Below are positions 47,542-54,739 of a stretch of 64,000 nucleotides of DNA, piece after piece. This stretch comes from Leptospira ognonensis (GTDB lineage: Bacteria; Spirochaetota; Leptospiria; Leptospirales; Leptospiraceae). The stretch lies in contig NZ_RQGD01000022.1 in assembly GCF_004770745.1 (NCBI RefSeq), positions 1 to 64,000 of the forward strand, written 5' to 3'. A model generated the notes under the pieces. That model had not been told where the DNA came from. It worked only from the letters and a program-made list of their open reading frames with translations, and did no database searches. Position 1 is the first letter of the stretch; each line of letters begins with the position of its first letter. The position numbers and the translations under genes were made by a program.

Positions 47542-48612
47542 CTATACCTTTAGACGATTCGGAATTTCGAAAGGAGGGAAACATCCAAATTCCGTGATGA
47601 AGGATCGAATGTATTTCGCAGGTGTAACATCAAAAGAAGGATTCAAAGCCCTTGCCCCAACGGGAGAGGTCATTCCGGGTTGGATGAAAATGTTGCCCGA
47701 AACATCTTTGATAAAATCATACCGGGTTACTTCTTCTTCCTTTCGCATTTCGATAGGAATGGAAGCACCCGTTTCCAGTTTTAGATCAAAACTGTCTTTA
47801 GTGGCGCAGACATAGAAAGGGACGTTATGTGCCTCTGCCACGATCGCAAGATTGTAAGTTCCGATTTTATTTGCGGTATCTCCATTTCTAGCAACACGAT
47901 CACATCCCACGAGTACGGCATCTATCTTTCTAGAGCCCATAAGCCATCCCGACATCCCATCGGTAATGATATAACATTCGATGCCCTCTTCCATCATTTC
48001 AAATGCTGTCAGCCTCGAGCCTTGTAGAAAAGGTCTGGTCTCATCAGCATAAACGATCACTTTCTTCCCGGCATCTCGTAAGGAACGAATGACACCGAGT
48101 GCGGTGCCATGCCCTGCCGTTGCAAGTGCCCCTGTATTGCAATGTGTGATGATATGAAACGTTTCCTCATTGGGATCAAATAGATCCACGCCATGGCGAC
48201 CAAGAGCTTCATTGTCCCGCAAGTCGTTTAACATCAATTCCTTTGCGAAGGACTCCCATACCAAAAATATATCATGCCAATTGTTTACCTCCTGAACCTT
48301 CTCTCCAGCCTGAGCAAGAGCATACGTTAGGTTTACGGCGGTGGGTCGAGACTGCTTCATGGAATGGAGTACCGACTCGATCTCACCCGAGGAAGCAGAA
48401 CCGGACCGCCCTTTTGCAAAAAGGGCAATTCCAAAAATTCCCGTAATCGCAATCGCAGGCGCCCCACGCACGGCCATATCCCGGATGGCAGAAATGGTTC
48501 CTTCCATAGTTGTGATCTGTAGGAACGTTTTCTTTAGTGGCAGGAGGCGCTGGTCCAGGAGGACAAGGGTTCCGTTTTCCCAGGAAATGGGCGAAAATGA
48601 TAAAGAGGACAT
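47542..48612 (-). CDS. mtnA: methylthioribose-1-phosphate isomerase
   Basis: A 356-residue isomerase of the eIF2B-like family. The catalytic Cys is in THCNTGALATAGHGTALG and the Asp in VGCDRVARNGDTANKIGTY, with RGAPAI near residue 50. It converts 5-methylthioribose-1-phosphate to the ribulose form in the methionine salvage pathway. First gene of the mtnA-msrA unit; its start faces the phasin-like gene, sharing 117 bp of regulatory DNA. Confidence 0.95.
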   Translation of the reverse strand: MSSLSFSPISWENGTLVLLDQRLLPLKKTFLQITTMEGTISAIRDMAVRGAPAIAITGIFGIALFAKGRSGSASSGEIESVLHSMKQSRPTAVNLTYALAQAGEKVQEVNNWHDIFLVWESFAKELMLNDLRDNEALGRHGVDLFDPNEETFHIITHCNTGALATAGHGTALGVIRSLRDAGKKVIVYADETRPFLQGSRLTAFEMMEEGIECYIITDGMSGWLMGSRKIDAVLVGCDRVARNGDTANKIGTYNLAIVAEAHNVPFYVCATKDSFDLKLETGASIPIEMRKEEEVTRYDFIKDVSGNIFIQPGMTSPVGARALNPSFDVTPAKYIRSFITEFGCFPPFEIPNRLKV

Positions 48613-48658
48613 ACGACATTTTTTTTCGAAACCCAGACAAAAAAAGATAAAAATAAGG

Positions 48659-48703
48659 TTGACCTTTTAGGTGCAGCGCACAAAAAGGAATAGTGCAATG
48701 CAC
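48659..48703 (+). promoter_or_regulatory. two GTGC-N3-GCAC palindromes, candidate PhaR-type operator
   Basis: GTGCAGCGCAC (48671-48681) and GTGCAATGCAC (48693-48703) are two near-identical 11-base palindromes whose centres are 22 bp apart, that is two helical turns. A -35-like TTGACC stands at 48659-48664, so the first site would sit in the promoter. Both carry TGC-N3-GCA followed by CAA. PhaR regulators of polyhydroxyalkanoate metabolism bind TGC-N3-GCA-type sites, and the gene controlled here encodes a phasin-like protein. Binding is inference. Confidence 0.6.
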
Positions 48704-48729
48704 AAACATTTAAAACAAGGAACCGAAAA

Positions 48730-48996
48730 ATGGAACAAGTTGTAAAAGACGGATTAAACTTTATCTTAGGCGCAGTAACGACTGTAAAAACGGAAACAGA
48801 ATCAGCGATCTCTAAATTGAACTCTGAGTTTCAAACATTAGCTGCGAAAGGCGCGAAAGACCAAAGCGAAACTTCTGTTAACTTAAGAAAATACCTTCAA
48901 GAAGGAATTTCTCAATTAGAAGCTCTTGCTGGAAAAGTTAACTCTACTGTAGCGGAAGCAAAAGAAAAAGTGGCTTCTGTAACTACAAAAGCTTAA
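48730..48996 (+). CDS. phasin-like small helical protein
   Basis: An 88-residue, Ala/Lys/Glu-rich helical protein with an initial hydrophobic segment (GLNFILGAVTTVK) and then an amphipathic helix ending in QLEALAGKV. This fits polyhydroxyalkanoate granule-associated phasins of the short PhaF/PhaI type; such proteins coat storage granules. AAGGAA stands before the ATG, and a strong terminator follows. The similarity is by pattern only, and it could be another coiled-coil protein. Confidence 0.62.
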   Translation: MEQVVKDGLNFILGAVTTVKTETESAISKLNSEFQTLAAKGAKDQSETSVNLRKYLQEGISQLEALAGKVNSTVAEAKEKVASVTTKA

Positions 48997-49017
48997 GAAT
49001 CTCTTTGATTTCTAGGT

Positions 49018-49056
49018 AAGCCCTGGTGAGTGTTACTCTCTCGCTGGGGCTTTTTT
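49018..49056 (+). terminator. Rho-independent terminator of the phasin-like gene
   Basis: AAGCCCTGGTGAG (49018-49030) pairs with CTCGCTGGGGCTT (49040-49052), 13 pairs including three wobbles, around a nine-base loop, and runs into TTTTTT. It overlaps the stop codon of the converging Cys-cluster gene. Confidence 0.85.
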
Positions 49057-49749
49057 CATTTCGGTAAGGATACGCTCCTGGTCCTCTACGTTTAGCATGT
49101 GGCTAAGTGAATCATATACTTCCGATTCAGATTTAAAATTGGAATACCTAATCTCAAACGATGTAGGGTAAAAATTTTCCATTTTCTTCAGACGCGATTT
49201 TAAAACATCCAAGACCATTTTTTCAAAAACTTGGATCCCTTCGCTGAGACTCCAACCTTTCAAACCCAACCAAGATTCTAAAAGATAAATGAGAATGTGA
49301 TCAGATGCTAAATGAGAGAACTCAATACTGTCGTTCGAGACTTTTCTTATCAAGTCCTCAATCAAATGCGTGGCAATGTTCTCCTTGTTCTTACAATCAT
49401 ACGCCTGACAGATAGAAGTACCGTAAAAGGAAAAATTCTGACTTTTTGGATCTCCCGTAAAAACTGGATGGATCATGCAACCAATCCGAGATTGTGCTTC
49501 ATCCACATAACCAAGATAAGGACAATTATATGTCATCTCATCATTTTTTGTATAGGTTGATTCGATGCTTTCTCTCGTCTGGCGAAATGCTGCCACAGTA
49601 TGTCGAATTTCAAATTTGACTGAACTTTTAAAATAGTTCGTGCGCTCAGTCAGGAGTTTTTTATAGCCTTTGACATCGAGCTTTAGGTTGAACAATCCAC
49701 AGCAGGCTCCGCACGAAACAGATCCAAGAGAAGGATGGCATAAACTCAA
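49033..49749 (-). CDS. Cys-cluster protein, YkgJ/FliB-like metal-binding type
   Basis: A 238-residue protein with a Cys pattern of the zinc/iron-chelating (YkgJ/FliB) kind: SCGACCGLFNL (residues about 12-22), CPYLGYV...GCMIHP and ICQAYDC. The rest is helical. The start is TTG, which overlaps the stop of the CHAT gene (TTGA), with no strong ribosome binding site, so it depends on translational coupling. It is the last gene of the sigma factor-CHAT operon and may provide a metal or redox sensor. Confidence 0.65.
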   Translation of the reverse strand: MSLCHPSLGSVSCGACCGLFNLKLDVKGYKKLLTERTNYFKSSVKFEIRHTVAAFRQTRESIESTYTKNDEMTYNCPYLGYVDEAQSRIGCMIHPVFTGDPKSQNFSFYGTSICQAYDCKNKENIATHLIEDLIRKVSNDSIEFSHLASDHILIYLLESWLGLKGWSLSEGIQVFEKMVLDVLKSRLKKMENFYPTSFEIRYSNFKSESEVYDSLSHMLNVEDQERILTEMKKAPARE

Positions 49750-51554
49750 ATCTTGCTCTTCTCCAAAATCGTAGGTATGAGTCCACTAAACACAAGCTCA
49801 AGATCTCCAGACTCCCTCTTTTCCTTGAAGTAGGTTACATAAGGAAGGATCATTTTCTTTTTCTCGTGATACATCACAAGATTGCCTTTATGACTTAAAA
49901 ATAAATCTTTATCTCGTAATGAGGTAGAAGGAATGCCAAAGGAGGGCTTTTTGCCTTTAAAATAGTAATGCGGATTTTGATTTTCCGAGACTAAAAGAAT
50001 GCTGACAAACTCTAGTTCATTCATCTCGAGAAGCAAATTTTCAATGAAGAATTGGAGGATGATCAAGTAGGACTCATACTCCTCTTTTTGCATCGATTTA
50101 TCCTCCCAAGTTTCAAGCCAAGAAATGATTTTAAAAATCGTTTCTTTTTGAGCATTCATCTTTAAGGAAATCGAATCTAAAAATGTAGAAATTTTTAACT
50201 TTTGAAAATCCCAAAGACAACTATAAACCAGTTCCCACCATTTACGCAAGTTAATCGCATCATCTAAATTGTTCGGGATGGCCTTGTCCATGGAGTGTGA
50301 TTTATGATCGCTGAAGATGATCATACCTATGACTTGAGAAAATGATTCAAACACGTGAATGGTTGCTTTTAATATCTCAACCTCAGATGCGTTTGATTTC
50401 TGAGTGATTAAAAACTTAGAATACGAACTTGCGATAGGCGAAGGATAGAAATCGGTCACAGCTGAGGGATTGATTATTTTTTGTGTCGGGTTTTGTGATT
50501 TTTCATTCGTAACAATTTTAAAATCAGGATTACCAAATAAGGAATAATTCGCCCACGTTAAGTCATTTGAATGATAGTTTCGTCTAGCGTATTCCTTGGC
50601 ATAGAAAAGAGATTCCCCTACACTTTTTTGAGCAAAGATGGCTGTATAAAAACGTATAGTGAAATCAATCGTTCTTTCATTGTCTAAAATTTCCCAATTT
50701 GTACCAATAAAAGTTTTGATACCTGCGGTTAAGAAAGCTCCAGCATATTGATTCAAAAAATTATTGTTAATTTTTTTACCCGCCGATTTTGCTGACATAC
50801 AAGAGTTAGAAAAAACTAGATCGGTATCAATGCCTGAGGATTTAATCTCACGTGCTTTTAAAATCTTTCCATCGGAGAGTAGCCATCCGTTCTCAAGTGA
50901 GTCCTCGGAAAAATGTAAATGTCCAGAGTAATGAATGATGTGTTTGTCTTTAATAAGGGAGAGTAACTTTAGTTTGGTGACTTGCTTCCCACCGATAAAC
51001 TCTAACTCCAATAAATCAGAAGGGACCTTTTGGCTCAAAATGGAGAACAATGCCTCTCCTTCTTTTTGAGCACCGAGTAAATCCTCGGTCGGATCTGCGA
51101 TGATGAGCATCTTGATCTTTTGATTGAATCGGTGGGGGGAACTATGAACACCACCTCGAATGGTCTTTCCAATACGAAACTTATCGGAGAGAAACGCATT
51201 TCCGTCATGCAAGAGCTCCCATGGAATCATAGCTAGTGCGGGATCTATATTAAAATGAATGCTCCGTTTGTGGGTTGTTTTGAGTTTTTCTATAATTGAC
51301 TCGGGAAAAAACTGATGGAAAAAAGTTTCCCCAAGTGTGCGGAGGTCCTGAAGGATATCCGCATTGACCATTTTGTTCGAATGGTTTAAGACCGCATGCG
51401 AGACTCGAACGAGCCTCTCGACTTCTTCGATGTATTCTAGGATGAGATCATCGTCGATGGTGGATTGGATATGGGATTCTTCGCCTGGTATATTTCCTTC
51501 CAGAACATTGAAAATGTTTACATTTCCGACACGATCAATGATAAGTGAAAGCAT
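49746..51554 (-). CDS. CHAT-domain caspase-like protease
   Basis: A 602-residue protein. Residues 100-345 are a CHAT (caspase HetF-associated with TPR) domain: IPWELLHDG, the catalytic His212 in HYSGHLHF, the catalytic Cys252 in VFSNSCMSA, then GIKTFIGTNWEILD and ANYSLFGNPDF. The first 95 residues carry no TPR repeats. Residues 350-602 are a mostly helical region of unknown family. CHAT enzymes are cysteine proteases. Its operon partners are an ECF-like sigma factor and an anti-sigma-like protein, so a regulatory cleavage role is likely. It starts 10 bp after the anti-sigma-like gene. Confidence 0.85.
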   Translation of the reverse strand: MLSLIIDRVGNVNIFNVLEGNIPGEESHIQSTIDDDLILEYIEEVERLVRVSHAVLNHSNKMVNADILQDLRTLGETFFHQFFPESIIEKLKTTHKRSIHFNIDPALAMIPWELLHDGNAFLSDKFRIGKTIRGGVHSSPHRFNQKIKMLIIADPTEDLLGAQKEGEALFSILSQKVPSDLLELEFIGGKQVTKLKLLSLIKDKHIIHYSGHLHFSEDSLENGWLLSDGKILKAREIKSSGIDTDLVFSNSCMSAKSAGKKINNNFLNQYAGAFLTAGIKTFIGTNWEILDNERTIDFTIRFYTAIFAQKSVGESLFYAKEYARRNYHSNDLTWANYSLFGNPDFKIVTNEKSQNPTQKIINPSAVTDFYPSPIASSYSKFLITQKSNASEVEILKATIHVFESFSQVIGMIIFSDHKSHSMDKAIPNNLDDAINLRKWWELVYSCLWDFQKLKISTFLDSISLKMNAQKETIFKIISWLETWEDKSMQKEEYESYLIILQFFIENLLLEMNELEFVSILLVSENQNPHYYFKGKKPSFGIPSTSLRDKDLFLSHKGNLVMYHEKKKMILPYVTYFKEKRESGDLELVFSGLIPTILEKSKI

Positions 51555-51564
51555 TCACAATAGA

Positions 51565-52302
51565 TTAACCTACAAGAATGCTTAAGTCAAATGATTTTGA
51601 CTGCGTATCTCCTTGAAATTCGATCGTATAATTTCCTGCTTTTAACCCTGAGAAACTAGCGACACCATCGGGACTCACGAGGCTACTGAGTATAAAACGA
51701 CCATCCTTTCTTAGATTCACCTGTTTAAAAGAGCCCTCCCCTACCGACTCTGCCTTTACACTTAGGTAGACATCCTCAGGATTCTCCTTGATCAACTGGT
51801 AATAAAATACCTGCCCACCGGCGACAGTTTCCTCAAAAATGACTGAGGAATGGTCCGTAGAAAGTGTATCTACCGAGGAACGTAGGACTGGGATCAGATT
51901 TAAGGTTTCAACCACTCGCACGGAATCTAAAATCCCATCTATGATATGGAAACCTTTTGCGGAAAGTCGAACCATGAGCTGATTTTTCTTTTCAGGTAAA
52001 ACCAAATTCTCGGCAGTGTAATGCTTTAAATAATCAGGCAATTCATGCCCTGCAGATCCACCAATCACTTGTTCTGCTTTCGCGAGATCAATTTCCTCAT
52101 AAAACTGACCCAGTTCGGAAGTGGACGAAATCAGGACGGATTCAGAAAATAGGGAGACAACGGATGCTTCGCATGCGACATATTCTTCAAAACAGGATTG
52201 GCAAGATAGCAAAAGTTCAGCCGGAATTTCCTTGCCATCAGAATACCACTGTTTGATGAACTCTTTGCTACAATCGGAGTTACAAGTTTCTGCTTTTTTC
52301 AT
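51565..52302 (-). CDS. anti-sigma-like protein with N-terminal Cys motif
   Basis: A 245-residue protein without a membrane segment. Residues 1-45 hold Cys residues in ETCNSDCSKE and LSCQSCFEEYVAC, a pattern near that of zinc anti-sigma domains (C-x-x-C after a helix). The C-terminal 120 residues are beta-rich and end in a carboxypeptidase-regulatory-like motif (SFSGLKAGNYTIEFQG). It lies between the sigma gene and the CHAT protease gene. A role in holding the sigma factor, or as the CHAT protease substrate, is inference. GGGTG precedes the ATG. Confidence 0.6.
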   Translation of the reverse strand: MKKAETCNSDCSKEFIKQWYSDGKEIPAELLLSCQSCFEEYVACEASVVSLFSESVLISSTSELGQFYEEIDLAKAEQVIGGSAGHELPDYLKHYTAENLVLPEKKNQLMVRLSAKGFHIIDGILDSVRVVETLNLIPVLRSSVDTLSTDHSSVIFEETVAGGQVFYYQLIKENPEDVYLSVKAESVGEGSFKQVNLRKDGRFILSSLVSPDGVASFSGLKAGNYTIEFQGDTQSKSFDLSILVG

Positions 52303-52345
52303 AGTTCACCCAAGGTTCCTGTCACTTATTAAGAGACGAATAAAT

Positions 52346-53263
52346 TCACTCATCTTCTGAAAAAAATCGGAATTTTTTTTGAATTTTTTCCATGACTCGT
52401 AACAATGTTACACTGACTCCACCTTCGGAAATACCTAAAATTCTCGAAATTTCCCTGTATGGCGTGCGAACTAGAAAATGGCCTCTATTTTTTTTATCGA
52501 TCAATTTACGTCTTTGTTCGTATTTCTTTGCTAAGGAATGGTCTATCTTTTCTTGGAGATGGACTTCTTCTGTGGAACTGCCACCAGCTTTCGCTTTTCT
52601 CTGCTCTCTCAGATCCAGAATATTCAAATATATAGAAGTAATCTTATCTTCCATCTTTAAGTTTACTTCTTCTTTGTCGCTTAATTGCTCTCTCAGCTGT
52701 AAAATTTCTAATTTCACATCTTCAATCGTTAATTGTTTTTTCGTAGCAATGTATTGAATCTCTTCAGGGTCAAGATGGAGATAGTAAATAAAGGAAAGTT
52801 TAAAAATCACACGATTCTCAAGTTTCACATCATGTAGAACCGATTGAAATTTTTGAGCAACGGCTTCTGCTCTAGACAAGGCTTCTGGTTTACGATCTGG
52901 TTCGTCTTCTATGGTATTGTATTCCACACCATCCTTGTTTACTTTCTTCACAGATTGAATTTTTAACTCTCGTTTGGTTCGTTGCCAATCGATGAGAAGG
53001 TTACGTAGAACGGAAAAGAACCAAGTTTTAAAACTTGATTTTCCAACAAAACTGTTGAATCTTTTGCCCGACTTTAGCCTTTCGAAGGCGTAAATATAGA
53101 AATCAGAAGCGTCATCCTCGGAAAGGTGAAAAACACGAATGGGAAAATTATAAATATCTTTAGAATAAATATCAAAAAATTTACGAAGTGCCGCCTCATC
53201 CCCTCGACCAGACTTCTGGACGATTTCCAGAATTTCTTCATTCGAATATGCCACTAGCGACAT
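52346..53263 (-). CDS. ECF-like sigma-70 family factor with inserted coiled coil
   Basis: A 305-residue sigma factor. Region 2 lies at about residues 20-110 (DEAALRKFFDIYSKDIYNF, KSSFKTWFFSVLRNLLIDWQR). The region 4 helix-turn-helix is near the C-terminus (YREISRILGISEGGVSVTLLRVMEKIQKKF). Between them lies a charged, coiled-coil-like insert of about 100 residues (about 165-265) that ordinary ECF factors lack. A GGG-type site precedes the ATG. It heads the operon with the anti-sigma-like gene 43 bp later and diverges from an M23 peptidase gene, 45 bp away. Confidence 0.85.
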   Translation of the reverse strand: MSLVAYSNEEILEIVQKSGRGDEAALRKFFDIYSKDIYNFPIRVFHLSEDDASDFYIYAFERLKSGKRFNSFVGKSSFKTWFFSVLRNLLIDWQRTKRELKIQSVKKVNKDGVEYNTIEDEPDRKPEALSRAEAVAQKFQSVLHDVKLENRVIFKLSFIYYLHLDPEEIQYIATKKQLTIEDVKLEILQLREQLSDKEEVNLKMEDKITSIYLNILDLREQRKAKAGGSSTEEVHLQEKIDHSLAKKYEQRRKLIDKKNRGHFLVRTPYREISRILGISEGGVSVTLLRVMEKIQKKFRFFSEDE

Positions 53264-53308
53264 TATGTTGTTTCCCTATTTCGACGGGAAGAAATACTTT
53301 TCATAATT

Positions 53309-54256
53309 ATGAGCAGTAGTGTTCGAAATCTTTTCACAGTTGCAAGTTTTCTTTTATTTTTTGTGATTATTTCTGTCTTTTTTGCTCCGCGAGTCCTCAG
53401 GGCACAACCATCAAAACCTAACTTCCAATGGCCAATAGAAGGCTTTGACCTAGCTGCATTGATCACAAGCACATTTGGAGAGTCAAGGAAAGACCATTTT
53501 CATAACGGTCTTGACATTTCTTCCGTACTTCAACCTGTTCATAGCCTCGCAGATGGTTATGTGCTCTATTCAAGATATGCAGAAGACAATCCTTTTGAAG
53601 AAGAAAGGGGATCTGGAAATATTGTCTGGCTTGCCCATGACCAAGGTTATATCAGTGGGTATTACCATTTAGCAGGCTCTAGGCATGAAAATATACGCAC
53701 GAAACAAAACGTAAAATCAGGAGATATCATCGGACTATCGGGTAACACTGGTCATTCTAGTGGGGGCCATTTGCATTTTGTCTTAGGTAAAGACTATGGT
53801 AAAGTCCTTCTCGATCCGATGTCCCACCTTCCTAAAATGGATGACATCATGCCGCCTCAGATTGCCAATTTATTCATACATGTGGGTGAAAAATTTACCA
53901 ATATCAATGACGGTGATAATATAAATGTCTCAAAGGCATTTCCATTAACCGTTAGTATTTTTGATGGAGGAATGAAAAATAGCCAAAGGCGCGGGATCCG
54001 AGATTTGGAGATCATCTTTAACGGGGAAACCATCAAAAAGACGAATTTCGATTCGCTTTTATTTGATAACGGAAAATGGAAGACTTCAAATGGCTATTCG
54101 TTTGAAGATCTATTTTTCAAGGATCGGTATTTGGTAGGTTTAGTGAATCTAAAGGCTGGTGAAAATCTCGTCAAGATCGCGACAGGAGACTTTAACAACC
54201 AAAGATCCGAAAGAACATTCAGCATCAACGTAACAAGGACGAGTACTAGAGAATAA
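53309..54256 (+). CDS. M23-family metallopeptidase (LytM-type)
   Basis: A 315-residue secreted or membrane-anchored protein: an N-terminal hydrophobic segment (about 10-30) followed by a zinc peptidase domain. The ligands are visible in FHNGLDIS (His-x-x-x-Asp) and GGHLHF (His-x-His), with VHSLADGYV between. M23 enzymes cut peptidoglycan cross-bridges or act as regulators of amidases. The C-terminal 110 residues are beta-rich. It is divergent from the sigma gene with only 45 bp between, so promoters overlap. Confidence 0.86.
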   Translation: MSSSVRNLFTVASFLLFFVIISVFFAPRVLRAQPSKPNFQWPIEGFDLAALITSTFGESRKDHFHNGLDISSVLQPVHSLADGYVLYSRYAEDNPFEEERGSGNIVWLAHDQGYISGYYHLAGSRHENIRTKQNVKSGDIIGLSGNTGHSSGGHLHFVLGKDYGKVLLDPMSHLPKMDDIMPPQIANLFIHVGEKFTNINDGDNINVSKAFPLTVSIFDGGMKNSQRRGIRDLEIIFNGETIKKTNFDSLLFDNGKWKTSNGYSFEDLFFKDRYLVGLVNLKAGENLVKIATGDFNNQRSERTFSINVTRTSTRE

Positions 54257-54266
54257 ATAGGAAGGC

Positions 54267-54298
54267 AACGTTATGAGAAGTTACACTCATAACGTTTT
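54267..54298. terminator. hairpin between converging genes
   Basis: AACGTTATGAG (54267-54277) and CTCATAACGTT (54286-54296) form a perfect 11-pair stem around an eight-base loop, followed by a TTTT run on the plus strand. It lies 11 bp after the M23 gene stop, and would serve the M23 gene. Confidence 0.6.
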
Positions 54299-54309
54299 GA
54301 TAACGGAAT

Positions 54310-54609
54310 CTATGGACACGCAAAATGTGTCACTTGGTTGTCCTTTACTACCGCAATCCCTTTGATATTTTTATGAACTACGTTGTTCTCACAGCAATTT
54401 TTACCATCGGTCGGTGAAGTCGTGCAAAGTACAAAGGCTTCCTGAGGAGTTGCAGCTTGGACTCCAGTTTTACAAGTAGTGCCCGTTGCTTTTGGCAAAG
54501 CTGGTGGCCATACGTCTTTAATTCGTCCGCATGCATATTCTTCCGCCGAAATGCTTGTCGAAAGAAACGAAACCATAAATAAGACCAAAACCCAGAAAAT
54601 ATTTTTCAT
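54310..54609 (-). CDS. small secreted Cys-rich protein
   Basis: A 99-residue protein with a cleavable signal peptide (ending near STSISA, about residue 22). The mature chain has six Cys (YACG, TTCK, VLCT, NCCE, FACP), consistent with three disulfide bonds. The start has AAGGAG about seven bases upstream. Downstream of dnaE on the same strand, 130 bp away. No family recognised. Confidence 0.6.
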   Translation of the reverse strand: MKNIFWVLVLFMVSFLSTSISAEEYACGRIKDVWPPALPKATGTTCKTGVQAATPQEAFVLCTTSPTDGKNCCENNVVHKNIKGIAVVKDNQVTHFACP

Positions 54610-54739
54610 AAACGCTCCTTGTAAAATCCAATAGAAATAGGAGTTTCAATCCAATTGCTAGCGATTTTCTGAGTGGATCATGGAAAAATCGTCTCGATGA
54701 TTTAAGGACATTTACTAACGCGTCGACTTTCAAAGCATA

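Noticed and set aside
48613..48729. A SAM or other riboswitch ahead of mtnA
   Set aside because: The 117-bp gap shows two short palindromes and a -35-like box, but no conserved riboswitch stems such as a kink-turn or pseudoknot pattern.
53263..53472. An open frame reading from the M23 gene toward the sigma gene
   Set aside because: It is antisense to the secreted peptidase, has no ribosome binding site and no protein-like pattern.
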